Below the pieces are notes generated by a model. The model saw nothing but the letters and a program-made list of their open reading frames with translations. It had not been told where the DNA came from and did no database searches. From Paenibacillus pinihumi DSM 23905 = JCM 16419 (GTDB taxonomy: Bacteria; Bacillota; Bacilli; Paenibacillales; Paenibacillaceae), in contig NZ_AULX01000023.1 in the NCBI RefSeq assembly GCF_000422505.1, positions 62,001 to 126,000 of the forward strand: a stretch of 64,000 nt of DNA, in the 5' to 3' direction. This document shows, in pieces, positions 35,241 through 44,594 of this stretch (positions are counted from its first letter, which is position 1; each line of letters begins with the position of its first letter). The translations under genes and the position numbers were made by a program.

Positions 35241-35297
35241 TCATTCTGTTTTCCCTGCTGTTGACGTCCATACGCATCGTCACTAAATAAAACCCAA

Positions 35298-36140
35298 CTA
35301 TACGAACCTGCTCAGGAATGATTTGAGACGGTCGCTCTTCGGCTGCCCGAACAGCTCCTGCGGCGGCCCTGACTCTACAATCCGTCCATCTGCTCCAAAT
35401 ATGACCCGATCCGCAACATCCCGTGCAAAATCCATTTCATGCGTAATGAGCATCATCGCCATCTCGCCTTCCTCGGCAATTTCCTTGATTACCGCCAGCA
35501 CTTCCCCGACAAGCTCGGGATCGAGCGCTGAGGTCACCTCGTCAAACACCATAATTTTAGGACGCATGACGAGCGCCCGGGCAATGGCTACCCGCTGTTT
35601 TTGTCCGCCGGACAGCTTGGATGGATAGACATCCAGCTTATCCTCAAGACCAACCTTGCGCAGCATTTCCACAGCGCGGTCATGCGCTTCCTCTTTGTCA
35701 AGCCCCAGCACCTTGCGTGGCGCTTCGGTGACATTGCGCAAAACCTTCATATGCGGAAACAGATTGAAATGCTGAAAGACCATTCCGATTTTGCTGCGCA
35801 TCCGGTGTAGATGATGTTCATTTGCACGAACCAGCTTGCCATTACGCTCCATTTGCCATAGCGGCTCGCCCTCTACTTCAATGACGCCGGAGGTTGGTTC
35901 CTCCAGTGTCATCAGCATTCGTCCGAGCGTTGTCTTGCCTGAGCCGCTTGGGCCGATTAACGCAACCTTCTCTCCTGCTGCAATGTCCAGATCAATGCCA
36001 TGCAGCACCTCCAGATCACCATATGATTTTTTTACATCCCGGTAAGAGACGACCGGAACGGCAGATGCTGCCGGCTTCCCCTGATGGGGTTTGCTTACAC
36101 TCCCTGTAAAGGCGGGCTCTTCCTTCGTCGCTGTGTCCAT
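35298..36140 (-). CDS. ehuA: Ectoine/hydroxyectoine ABC transporter ATPase
   Basis: A 280-residue ABC ATPase of the polar amino acid type. Walker A is GPSGSGKT (residues about 57-64), the signature is LSGGQKQR, Walker B IMVFDEV, and the switch His is in ITHEMDF. A 25-residue polar extension precedes the domain. Its neighbours ehuB, C and D and ectABCD identify the substrate by context. It energises the EhuCD permease. Confidence 0.9.
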   Translation of the reverse strand: MDTATKEEPAFTGSVSKPHQGKPAASAVPVVSYRDVKKSYGDLEVLHGIDLDIAAGEKVALIGPSGSGKTTLGRMLMTLEEPTSGVIEVEGEPLWQMERNGKLVRANEHHLHRMRSKIGMVFQHFNLFPHMKVLRNVTEAPRKVLGLDKEEAHDRAVEMLRKVGLEDKLDVYPSKLSGGQKQRVAIARALVMRPKIMVFDEVTSALDPELVGEVLAVIKEIAEEGEMAMMLITHEMDFARDVADRVIFGADGRIVESGPPQELFGQPKSDRLKSFLSRFV

Positions 36141-36192
36141 CCCATCCTCCTTTTGCGGTCAAGCACATGGATCAATACGTTAACCTGACCGT

Positions 36193-36855
36193 TTAACGTG
36201 TATAACGCTGTTTCATCCGGTTCTCAAGCCACCCTACAAGGAAGGCGACAATCAGACTAATGACCAGAAACAGTACGCCTACAATCGTGTAAGGCTCGAA
36301 CGGACGCCAGTCTCTGGCATTGATGTTCTTGGCTGTCGTCAACAGCTCCACGACTGTAATCGCTGCGAGCAGCGGTGTTTCCTTGAACATGACAATCAGA
36401 TAATTGCCCATAATGGGTAAAATCGGCGGTATAGCCTGCGGCAATATGATTGCGCTCCATGTACGGACCGGCGTAAAATTAAGGGCTTTGGCTGCCTCCC
36501 ACTGCCCATTGTCGATTCCCTCAATACCGGATCGGTATACTTGGGACATGTACGTGCTGTAGTGAAGCCCCAGACCGATAATCCCTGTCGTCAATGCCGG
36601 AACCGAGATCCCTGTCAGCAGCGGAATGCTGTAAAACAGGAAGAAAATTTGGACAAGCAGCGGAGTTCTGCGGATAAATTCCGATATTCCGTCAACGGTT
36701 AACCGGACCAGCACAAACCGTGATCGTGACAGTACGGCCAGGACAAGGCCGAGCGTACAGGCCAGCGCGAAGCCCCATGCGGTAGCGATAAAGGTCGCTT
36801 GCAGCGCTGAAAGCAATCTGGGCAAAATAGAAGCGGCATAGCTCCAGTCCCACAT
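36193..36855 (-). CDS. ehuD: Ectoine/hydroxyectoine ABC transporter permease
   Basis: A 220-residue permease with five hydrophobic segments of the amino acid HisM/GlnP type. The coupling motif reads QWEAAKALNFTPVRTWSAIILPQA, close to the ehuC one. It sits 6 bases from ehuC and forms the channel with it. A C-terminal basic tail follows the last segment. Confidence 0.88.
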   Translation of the reverse strand: MWDWSYAASILPRLLSALQATFIATAWGFALACTLGLVLAVLSRSRFVLVRLTVDGISEFIRRTPLLVQIFFLFYSIPLLTGISVPALTTGIIGLGLHYSTYMSQVYRSGIEGIDNGQWEAAKALNFTPVRTWSAIILPQAIPPILPIMGNYLIVMFKETPLLAAITVVELLTTAKNINARDWRPFEPYTIVGVLFLVISLIVAFLVGWLENRMKQRYTR

Positions 36856-36861
36856 CTCTCA

Positions 36862-37515
36862 TCACATCCTTCCTGCCGTCAGCTTCCGCTCAAGCAAGCG
36901 GGCGAGCAGCGAAATGACAGATGCGATAATAAAGTACAGGATGAGCAACAGACCAAAAATTTGTGCGGTTTGCGGAAGGTACAGGCTTCTCAAAATCATT
37001 GCCTGATACGTTAAATCTGTAAGTGTAATAAAGTAAATGAGAGAGGTCGCTTTCAAAAGCTCAATCATCAGATTATTCATGGGCGGGAGCATTCGTATTA
37101 GAGCCTGGGGAAAAACTACTCTAATCATCCGCTGGGCGGATGTGAAATTCAGCGCTTGTGCCGCCTCCCATTGTCCCTTCGGTACAGCAAGAATCGAGCT
37201 CCTTACAATTTCCGCCCCGAATGCCCCGTAATTGAGGCCAATGGCCAGCACCGCAGCCGCCATCTTAGACAGCTCGATACCGAGAAAAGGAAGGACAAAA
37301 TATACCCAAAACAACAGCACCAGCAAGGATATGCCCCGGAATAGCAGCATATACGTATAGGACAAGCCTCTCAGCCACTTCAGCCGGGATATCCGGCATA
37401 ATCCGGCTGCGCCTGCAATAATCAAGGCTACAATGGCGGACAAAAAGGTTACCTGCAACGTAATCAGCAGCCCTTCCCACATGAGCGGCAGCCATTCCAG
37501 CCATTTGGATACCAT
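36862..37515 (-). CDS. ehuC: Ectoine/hydroxyectoine ABC transporter permease
   Basis: A 217-residue permease with about five membrane segments and an EAA-type loop (QWEAAQALNFTSAQRMIRVVFPQA). It is 3 bases from the binding-protein gene, which shows tight coupling. It is the partner of EhuD. Confidence 0.88.
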   Translation of the reverse strand: MVSKWLEWLPLMWEGLLITLQVTFLSAIVALIIAGAAGLCRISRLKWLRGLSYTYMLLFRGISLLVLLFWVYFVLPFLGIELSKMAAAVLAIGLNYGAFGAEIVRSSILAVPKGQWEAAQALNFTSAQRMIRVVFPQALIRMLPPMNNLMIELLKATSLIYFITLTDLTYQAMILRSLYLPQTAQIFGLLLILYFIIASVISLLARLLERKLTAGRM

Positions 37516-37518
37516 AGG

Positions 37519-38433
37519 CTATCCGCACAGCTCCGCTGCTGTCATACCGCCAGGCAGTTCCGCATCAGAGAAGCCGAACTTCTCGAGAATTGTGAGCAGC
37601 TCGCCGGACTCCTTGAGCTTCTCCAGCTCTGCATTAAAGGCCTCCACAAATTCCGTATCTGCCGGACGGAATGCCGATGCGCCGTAGCCTCTTACACTTG
37701 TTCCATCGATAACAGGCTGCTCGAAATCCTCCACGCGCTCCAGCTTGTCATCTTGGGCAGATGCCAGGCGCGACCGCAATGCCGGGTCTGTCATCGTCAT
37801 GGCATCCGCTCTGCCGGACTGCAATGCGCTGACTGCGGCATCCTGATCGGGTGTAATGACCATCTGGCTGTCTTTGACGCCTGATTGTTCAAGATATTCA
37901 ATTTCGACAGCACCGGTCATGACAGCTACTTTGGCCCCGCTGCTGGCAATATCTTCGTAGCTCTTTAAATTCAGCGGGTTACCCTGCTTTACAGCAATCG
38001 CTTCTCCAATGCTATACTCCGGATTGGCAAATGCCACCTGTTTGCAGCGGTTTTCATTGATGAACATCCCGGCCGTAATCATGTCGAACCGGCCCGCCTG
38101 CAAGCCGCCAATCAGACCGCCAAACTCCGTCAGTTCACCCCGCATCTCTGAAATACCGAGACGTTCCAATATGACACGCGCGATTTCCACCGCTTCTCCA
38201 GTCAATGTTCCATCCGCTTCCTTGTAGGCGTACGGATTCTCGTTCGCAAAGCCGACCGTTATGTAGCCCTGGCTGCGCGCCTTCTCCAGCGTCCCGGCTC
38301 CGGCCTTATTGTTGCCTCCTGGCGAAGCATTTCCGCCCCCAGATGCGCCTGGGCTCCCGTTTGTGTTTCCAGCTCCGCATGCGGATACCAGCATCATGCC
38401 GGCTACCAGCAGCAGGAGCCAACCCTTCCTCAT
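37519..38433 (-). CDS. ehuB: Ectoine/hydroxyectoine-binding lipoprotein
   Basis: A 304-residue family 3 solute-binding lipoprotein. The lipobox is MLVSAC (LVSAC) near residue 18, then a Gly/Asn/Ser-rich linker and two lobes: GFANENPYAYKEADGTLTGEAVEIA, ITAGMFINENRCKQVAFANPEYSIGEA, and DAMTMTDPALR. The ectoine-binding residues cannot be judged by eye. The ATG at 38433 was chosen over a GTG at 38445 that lies against the ribosome site. It is the first gene of the operon and so the main promoter should lie upstream, in the 820-base gap. Confidence 0.87.
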   Translation of the reverse strand: MRKGWLLLLVAGMMLVSACGAGNTNGSPGASGGGNASPGGNNKAGAGTLEKARSQGYITVGFANENPYAYKEADGTLTGEAVEIARVILERLGISEMRGELTEFGGLIGGLQAGRFDMITAGMFINENRCKQVAFANPEYSIGEAIAVKQGNPLNLKSYEDIASSGAKVAVMTGAVEIEYLEQSGVKDSQMVITPDQDAAVSALQSGRADAMTMTDPALRSRLASAQDDKLERVEDFEQPVIDGTSVRGYGASAFRPADTEFVEAFNAELEKLKESGELLTILEKFGFSDAELPGGMTAAELCG

Positions 38434-39255
38434 TATGATTCCCACAACCTTTCTTTGTTTTTCCCTGAACGTTCATGCTGCGGCTTTGGCCTTTCGACTT
38501 TTGGAGCCTATGCCTCATGCTCTAACTCTCTGTCATCAGCATGGCGCCCTCTTGGGATACTGAATATGCTAACATGAATAGCCGACGGGGTCATTTCCAG
38601 TAACCTTCCATAATCTAGGAATATTCAGGCTCATTTGGGAAGAGGCCAGATTAACTGCCTTAGACTCTTTATTCCTCCCGTATCTTCCCGCATGTGGATG
38701 TATACGTTATTTTCATCTGTTGGCAATCTGTGTTATAAACAGCGGCAATTTTTGTGAAACAGAGGATTTAAATTTTTTTAGCCGAATAAAGTTTTTTACT
38801 GATTTTCCACGATACAAAGAGATAAACGGATATAAAACGAGATAATCCGGTCCAATATTTCAAATTTACGTATAAAACGTTGAATTCCCTCAATTTTCGG
38901 CACAATCGACAATTCTCTCCATAAGAAGTCCGGTATTACAGCCAACCTCCCTTTACTCCGACGCACACTACAGATTGAAATTTCTGAAGTTAAATGTATC
39001 ACATGCATGGCAACTGCCCACGTCATTCTTACAAGACGATCGGACTGGCGGCCTCTCAAAATCCGCTTCATAATGCTCCTTTATTAGTGGCTTGCCTGCC
39101 GCTTTGAAGCCATATTTGTGTTTGCTGCCCGCAGGACGCAAAAAAGCAACGGAAGCGATCCTTACGGATGCTCCGTTGCTTTTTTTCTCTGCTAAAAATA
39201 ATTGTACCGTTTGCAACCATTCCGTCCAATCCCCGATTTGAAAGCGGAAAGAAGA
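38434..39255. other. 820-base intergenic region, promoter of the ectoine operon, with a terminator
   Basis: No gene is supported. The region is AT-rich around 38740-38900, and should carry the osmotically controlled promoter of ehuB, though I cannot name the boxes. At 39140-39186 a 13-14 bp stem (AAAAAAGCAACGGA / TCCGTTGCTTTTTT) is the terminator of the ROK kinase operon. Short minus-strand frames here have no ribosome site. Confidence 0.7.
39140..39186 (-). terminator. Terminator after the ROK kinase gene
   Basis: A 13-14 bp stem (AAAAAGCAACGGA / TCCGTTGCTTTTT) with a loop that itself pairs (GCGATCC / GGATGC); A run on one side and T run on the other, so it can work on both strands. Confidence 0.88.
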
Positions 39256-40200
39256 CTATTGATTAAATAATGACGCCGCCCCGATCAGGCCGACATCATC
39301 ATTCAACTTGGCAGGCACGATCTCGAAGGTACCGCGGTACGGGACCATAACGAAGCGGTCCGTCTCTTCCCTAAGCCGGGGGAACAGCATATCGCCCGCC
39401 TTGCTCACACCGCCGCCGATGACGATCTTGTCGGGATTGAACGTGTGGACAATATTGGCCAGTCCAATAGCCGTGTAGCGGATCATCCGCGTGATCACTT
39501 CAGCAGCGACCACATCCCCCTGAGCCTCCGCTGCAAAAACGTGACGGGAGGAAATCTCCTCCCCTGCGGCAGCGGCAAGCTCAGTCATAACAGAACGCCC
39601 GGATTCGAGACGCCGCAGCGCCTCGTTACGGATGGCCGTGCCTGAAGAGAAGGTCTCCCAGCAGCCGTAGTTGCCGCAATTGCACAGCACACCATCGGGA
39701 TGAATGATCGTATGGCCGAGTTCCCCGGCGAAGGAGCTGCTTCCAAGCAGCAGCTTGCCGTCCATGACGACTCCTGCGCCAATGCCCGTACTGAGCGTCA
39801 CATATACCATGTTGTCCGAGCCGACGCCCGCACCCCGGACATATTCGCCCCAGGCCGCCGCATTGGCATCATTTACAACCTGTACAGGCACGCCCAGATC
39901 CGCTTCCATCCACTGCTTGAGCGGCACGTTGTTCCACTCCGGCAGATTCGTGCCATTCAAGGCAATCCCCTGACGGCTGTCTACAGCGCCGGGGGAAGCC
40001 AGACCAACCCCCTGCAGCGCTTTGCCATTGGAAACACTATTAATCATCTTTACCATGCTTTGTACTACCTCGCGCGCGGTTACAGCGTCTGCCGTATCCA
40101 TCTGTTCGCGGTGCACGACATTGCCGGAGGCGTCGAATAATGCAGCCGCAATTTTCGTTCCTCCCAGGTCTACCCCTACTACATAGTTTTCATTGCTCAC
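39256..40200 (-). CDS. glcK: ROK family sugar kinase (glucokinase type)
   Basis: A 314-residue ATP-dependent hexokinase of the ROK family. The phosphate-binding motif is DLGGTKIAA (residues 11-19), the catalytic Asp region is VVNDANAAAWGE, and the zinc-binding cluster is CNCGNYGCWE with H in ELGHTIIHPDG. Length and Zn motif match bacillary GlcK; it may act on glucose or another hexose. It is the last gene of the run, 26 bases after cutC. Confidence 0.85.
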   Translation of the reverse strand: MSNENYVVGVDLGGTKIAAALFDASGNVVHREQMDTADAVTAREVVQSMVKMINSVSNGKALQGVGLASPGAVDSRQGIALNGTNLPEWNNVPLKQWMEADLGVPVQVVNDANAAAWGEYVRGAGVGSDNMVYVTLSTGIGAGVVMDGKLLLGSSSFAGELGHTIIHPDGVLCNCGNYGCWETFSSGTAIRNEALRRLESGRSVMTELAAAAGEEISSRHVFAAEAQGDVVAAEVITRMIRYTAIGLANIVHTFNPDKIVIGGGVSKAGDMLFPRLREETDRFVMVPYRGTFEIVPAKLNDDVGLIGAASLFNQ

Positions 40201-40226
40201 TGCAGCTCACCTTTTTTATACTCTAT

Positions 40227-40928
40227 TTATGCACCGTCATGATGTAAAATGTCTGATAGATTGCGCAGCCGCACCGGATCAATGCCGGCAAGGGCGGATG
40301 ACCCGCTGCGTACTGCGGTTCCGAAATGAACTTCCTGAACCCCGGTTGCCGCCACAAAATCGGCGATGCCTTCGACAGTCAGCCCGCTGCCAGCAAGAAT
40401 GCGCAGCCCGCTGCCTCCGGCTGCCGCTACCAGCGCCTTAATCTGATCAACCGCTTGCGGTGCAGGCTTCAGGCCGCCGGAAGTCAGCACGCGGTTGATC
40501 TCCGGATAGCGCAGAAGCGTCTGAATGCCGGACAACTGGTCGTCCAGCTCGTCAAAAGCGCGATGGAAGGTTACATTCATCTCCTCCGCCAGCGGCAGCA
40601 GCTCTTCCAGCCCTTCCGTGTCAATCTGTCCCTCTTCCGTCAGCAGCCCGATCACAATACCGGCTGCGCCCGTTTTGGAGATTGCCCGGATCTCCTGAGC
40701 CATCGTTTCCTTGTCCAGCCGGTCATATACAAAGGAACGGCTGTGCGGCCGGACCATGACATGAACCGGAATGCTGACCGCCTCTGCCACGCATTGCACC
40801 ATTCCGATGCCCGGCGTCAGTCCGCCTTCTGTAAAGGCGGTAATCAGCTCGATGCGGTCTGCGCCATTCTTCTCCGCTTCAATCGCATCCTGTACACAGG
40901 TCGCAATGACTTCCAATACTGTATTCAT
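40227..40928 (-). CDS. cutC: CutC family protein
   Basis: A 233-residue TIM-barrel protein. The family blocks are ENGADRIELITAF near the N-terminus, MVRPHSRSFVYD, and TFHRAFDELDD. CutC is named for copper homeostasis in E. coli, but its enzymatic role is disputed. It overlaps the M17 aminopeptidase gene by 4 bases and precedes the ROK kinase gene. The context does not suggest a copper role here. Confidence 0.9.
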   Translation of the reverse strand: MNTVLEVIATCVQDAIEAEKNGADRIELITAFTEGGLTPGIGMVQCVAEAVSIPVHVMVRPHSRSFVYDRLDKETMAQEIRAISKTGAAGIVIGLLTEEGQIDTEGLEELLPLAEEMNVTFHRAFDELDDQLSGIQTLLRYPEINRVLTSGGLKPAPQAVDQIKALVAAAGGSGLRILAGSGLTVEGIADFVAATGVQEVHFGTAVRSGSSALAGIDPVRLRNLSDILHHDGA

Positions 40929-42391
40929 GACTTCTCCTCCGATTTCGAGACAAAGCAGCTCACTGCATAGTCAGCCAGCAGCCGCGCACCATAACCGGTC
41001 GCTCCCGCTTCCGAGTAGCCTGCGTCGGATTTATACTGCACTGTCCCTGCCATATCAATGTGAACCCAATCCATTGACGGGTCCACGAATCGCCGGATGA
41101 ACAGTGCGGCCGTAATCGCCCCGGCCAGATCGCCGGTCCCGATATTGCGCAAATCGGCGTAGTTGCTCCGCAGCTCAGCCTCATATTCGTCCATCAGAGG
41201 CATCGGCCACAGCCGCTCCCCGTTCCGTTCTCCAATCGCCACAAGCTCCCGCGTCATCGCCTCATCGCCCCAAATACCGGCAATGCCAAGGCCAAGCGCC
41301 GCTCCGACATTGCCTGTCAGCGTGGCAATATCGATAACCTTGGACGCGCCGAGCGCTGCCGCATGCAGCAGCGCATCGGCAATAATGAGACGCCCTTCGC
41401 CGTCCGTATTGGCAACTTGCACGGTCAGGCCGTTCGGATACTGCACAACCGAGGATGGCAGCATCGCTCCCGGACCCGGCAAGTTGTCGACGACAGCCAG
41501 CAGCGCGGTCACATTGACCTTCGCTTGCGTGCGCGCAAGAATATCCATTGCGCCGGCAACTGCAGCAGCGCCTCCCATATCCATGCGGGCATCGCTGATA
41601 TCGCGGCCCGTCTTGACGTTCATGCCGCCCATATCGAAGGTGACGCCTTTGCCGACAAGCGCCAGCAGCGGCTCGCCAGGAGCACCTTCATAGGCAATTT
41701 CAATCAGCGCAGGCGAATGGCTGCTGCCCGCTCCTACCGCGAGCAGCCCATTCATCTGGCGCTTGACCAATTCCTCTCCCTGGAACACACGCAGCTTGAC
41801 CGGCAATCCGGCGAAATGCCGCTCCACCCCGATTACGAACGAAGCCGGATGCAAGCCATCCGGCGTATCGTTAACCAGATCGCGCGTCAGCATCGCCGCT
41901 TCCGCGCGAAGACGCGCTTCCGCTTCCGCTGCTTCAAGCTGAACCAGCCCCAGTACGCCACCTTTATCCGGCAGGATGCTCAGCGCCACCGTCCGGCCTG
42001 AACGGCTCTTTCCTCTGTATTTGTCGTATTGATAAAGCCCGAGCAGCCAGCCTTCAATCCAAGCCTGTACCCAGCCTTGCGCTTCCTCCGGCTTGCCGCC
42101 GGTTGCAGCAAGCGCCGCTTCAGCTGACAGCTCGCCCAGCGGCTGGGCTTCGGCCAGCAGCGCCCTGGCCGCCCTTCCGCCTGCACGGCGTACCGACTCC
42201 AGCTTCAAGGCAGCAAACTCACCCATTCCGATCACAAGCGCATCCTGCTCATCAGCCTTACGGCGGTAATACCACGTAACAGCACCTTCCGCCTGCTTGC
42301 CGGCAGGCAGCATATACTCACAAGGCTGTCCGGAGAGTACCGGCAGCAGCCGGACCTTCGTTCCTTCTGCCCGTTCAAAGTTTATTTTCAT
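40925..42391 (-). CDS. M17 leucyl aminopeptidase
   Basis: A 488-residue cytosolic zinc or manganese exopeptidase. The C-terminal catalytic domain has the metal ligands K in GKGVTFDMGGM, D in MDMGGA and the signature NTDGEGRLIIADALL, which carries the catalytic Glu and Arg (the family usually has NTDAEGR). The N-terminal domain is divergent, as usual. It is downstream of the peptide ABC transporter genes, so it probably cleaves imported peptides. cutC overlaps its 3' end. Confidence 0.9.
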   Translation of the reverse strand: MKINFERAEGTKVRLLPVLSGQPCEYMLPAGKQAEGAVTWYYRRKADEQDALVIGMGEFAALKLESVRRAGGRAARALLAEAQPLGELSAEAALAATGGKPEEAQGWVQAWIEGWLLGLYQYDKYRGKSRSGRTVALSILPDKGGVLGLVQLEAAEAEARLRAEAAMLTRDLVNDTPDGLHPASFVIGVERHFAGLPVKLRVFQGEELVKRQMNGLLAVGAGSSHSPALIEIAYEGAPGEPLLALVGKGVTFDMGGMNVKTGRDISDARMDMGGAAAVAGAMDILARTQAKVNVTALLAVVDNLPGPGAMLPSSVVQYPNGLTVQVANTDGEGRLIIADALLHAAALGASKVIDIATLTGNVGAALGLGIAGIWGDEAMTRELVAIGERNGERLWPMPLMDEYEAELRSNYADLRNIGTGDLAGAITAALFIRRFVDPSMDWVHIDMAGTVQYKSDAGYSEAGATGYGARLLADYAVSCFVSKSEEKS

Positions 42392-42592
42392 AACGATCCC
42401 TTCCTTACATGAAGTTCAGCACACTTCTGCCCTTTCAGCAGCTTCAACCCGCCCGGCCGTGCGGCATACCGTCGATCCGCAGATCCCGGGTGCTTTCACT
42501 TGCCAAGCGGGTATTGGCGCAGCGGGGAACAGACTGCCATCGTTCATTCCCGTCCAGGCGCTTATACTTTTTTCTTACTGCATATGCTTGAC

Positions 42593-43585
42593 CTATGCCT
42601 GCCTGCCGGACATAATCTCCTCATCGTACAAATGGCAAGCCACATGACGGTCAGGTTCCACTTCCAGGAACTTCGGCGCCTTCGTCTTGCATACTTCCAT
42701 ACAGGAAGGACAGCGCGTATGGAATCGACACCCTGTAGGCGGATCGACCGGACTTGGCAGATCGCCCTTCAAAATGATGCGCTCCCTCGTCAGGCTAGGG
42801 TCCGCTACAGGAACCGATGACAGCAATGCCTGCGTATACGGATGAAGCGGACGCTCGTAGAGCTCTTCCTTGGAAGCCGTCTCTACCAGCGCACCCAGGT
42901 ACATGACGCCGATCCGGTCGCTAATATGCTCGACAACACTGAGATCATGCGAGATGAAAAGATAGGTAAGCCCGTATTCCTCCTGCAAATCCTGCAGCAA
43001 ATTGAGCACCTGGGATTGAATCGATACGTCCAACGCCGATACCGGCTCATCGGCAACGATCAGGCTCGGACGAACGGACAACGCCCGGGCGATGCCGATC
43101 CGCTGGCGCTGGCCTCCACTGAATTCATGCGCATAGCGCTCGGCATGGAAGCTGTTCAGACCAACGACCTCAAGCAGCTCCGAAGCCAGCTTGTCCCGTT
43201 CGCCTTGGCTAAGCTTTGTATGGATAAGCAACGGCTCGGCAACCAGATCCTTGACCTTCATTCTCGGATTGAGCGAAGCGTACGGGTCCTGGAACACCAT
43301 CTGCATTTCCTTGCGGATCGGGCGCATCTGGTTGTCGGACAGCTGCGTAATGTTCTGCCCGTTGAACCACACCTCGCCTTCATTAGGCGTCAGCAGTCTG
43401 GTAACGAGACGCCCGGTCGTGGATTTGCCGCAGCCGCTCTCTCCTACAAGACTGAAGGTTTCGCCTTTGCCGATCGAGAAGGAAATGCCGTCCACCGCGC
43501 GCAAATATTTATGCTTGCCGAACCATCCCTTGTTTACAAGAAATGATTTCTGCAGCCCTTTGACTTCAATTAACGGCGTGCTCAT
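42593..43585 (-). CDS. Peptide ABC transporter ATPase (OppF/DppF type)
   Basis: A 330-residue ATPase. Walker A is GESGCGKST (residues about 51-59), signature FSGGQRQR, Walker B LIVADEPVSALD, with the C-terminal Cys-rich region CRFHTRCPSCMEVCKTKAP typical of the F-type subunit, which may bind an iron-sulfur cluster. The ATG at 43585 lies in an ATGA overlap with the stop of the D-type gene; AGGAGG stands upstream. Longer open frames upstream are the other gene's strand shadow. Confidence 0.92.
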   Translation of the reverse strand: MSTPLIEVKGLQKSFLVNKGWFGKHKYLRAVDGISFSIGKGETFSLVGESGCGKSTTGRLVTRLLTPNEGEVWFNGQNITQLSDNQMRPIRKEMQMVFQDPYASLNPRMKVKDLVAEPLLIHTKLSQGERDKLASELLEVVGLNSFHAERYAHEFSGGQRQRIGIARALSVRPSLIVADEPVSALDVSIQSQVLNLLQDLQEEYGLTYLFISHDLSVVEHISDRIGVMYLGALVETASKEELYERPLHPYTQALLSSVPVADPSLTRERIILKGDLPSPVDPPTGCRFHTRCPSCMEVCKTKAPKFLEVEPDRHVACHLYDEEIMSGRQA

Positions 43586-44580
43586 ACAGCGCTTCCTCCT
43601 TTCTGTTCCGATTGCTGAGTCAGCCAGCAGCGGCTCTTGCGACCTTCGCCGCCTACAGCGAGCAGCTCCGGCTCCGTCGTCATACATTCCGGCATTACAT
43701 GTGCGCAACGCGGGGCGAATTTGCAGCCCTGGGGCATATGCGACAAATCCGGTACATTGCCGGGAATCGACTCCAGACGTTTCACCTTCTGGCGCAGTTT
43801 CGGCACAGAGCGGATAAGCCCTTGCGTATACGGATGCTGCGGATTGGCGAACAGTTCCTTGACAGGAGCTTCCTCGACAACACGGCCCGCGTACATGACG
43901 ACGACGCGGTCACACATTTCGGCTACGACACCAAGATCATGCGTAATGAGCAGCATGCCCATGCTCCGCTCTTCCTTAAGCCGCTTCATCAGATCGAGAA
44001 TTTGCGCCTGAATCGTAACATCGAGTGCAGTTGTCGGCTCATCGGCAATAAGCAGCTTCGGATGGCAGGACATCGCCATCGCAATCATAACCCGCTGCCG
44101 CATCCCGCCCGAGAGCTGGTGCGGATAATCGTTCATGACTTCACTTGCCCGGGGAATGCCCACCAATTGCAGCATATGAACGGCATGCTCACGCGCTTTG
44201 GCTTTATTGAAGCCAAGATGAAGCCGGATCGGCTCTTCGATCTGCTTGCCGATGCGCAATACCGGATTTAGCGAGGTCATCGGTTCCTGAAAGATCATCG
44301 CCAGTTCCTTGCCCCGGACCTTGCGCATCTCATTTTCAGAGAGACGCAGCAAATCCTTGCCTTCAAATTTGACGTGGCCGCCAGCATTTTGGCCGGGGGT
44401 ACCCTTGAGCAGCCTCATGATCGACAGGGAGGTTACACTTTTACCGCAACCGGATTCGCCGACCAGACCGAGCACTTCCCCGCTGTTTATATGAAAATCC
44501 AAGCCGGCGACGGCCATTACATTGCCGCCTGCCCGTTTGAACTCCGTTTTCAACCCTTCAACTTCGAGCAATTTATTCAT
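43582..44580 (-). CDS. Peptide ABC transporter ATPase (OppD/DppD type)
   Basis: A 332-residue ATPase. Walker [10 protein letters not shown] (residues about 37-45), signature LSGGMRQR, Walker [13 protein letters not shown], switch H in ITHDLG, and the Cys-rich C-terminal region [14 protein letters not shown]. It pairs with the F-type subunit to drive the two permeases. It lies 14 bases after the second permease gene. Confidence 0.92.
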   Translation of the reverse strand: MNKLLEVEGLKTEFKRAGGNVMAVAGLDFHINSGEVLGLVGESGCGKSVTSLSIMRLLKGTPGQNAGGHVKFEGKDLLRLSENEMRKVRGKELAMIFQEPMTSLNPVLRIGKQIEEPIRLHLGFNKAKAREHAVHMLQLVGIPRASEVMNDYPHQLSGGMRQRVMIAMAMSCHPKLLIADEPTTALDVTIQAQILDLMKRLKEERSMGMLLITHDLGVVAEMCDRVVVMYAGRVVEEAPVKELFANPQHPYTQGLIRSVPKLRQKVKRLESIPGNVPDLSHMPQGCKFAPRCAHVMPECMTTEPELLAVGGEGRKSRCWLTQQSEQKGGSAV

Positions 44581-44594
44581 CGCGGCCTGCCCCT

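Noticed and set aside
38796-39216. Two short minus-strand frames in the region upstream of the ectoine operon
   Set aside because: No ribosome sites and no pattern; one crosses a terminator.
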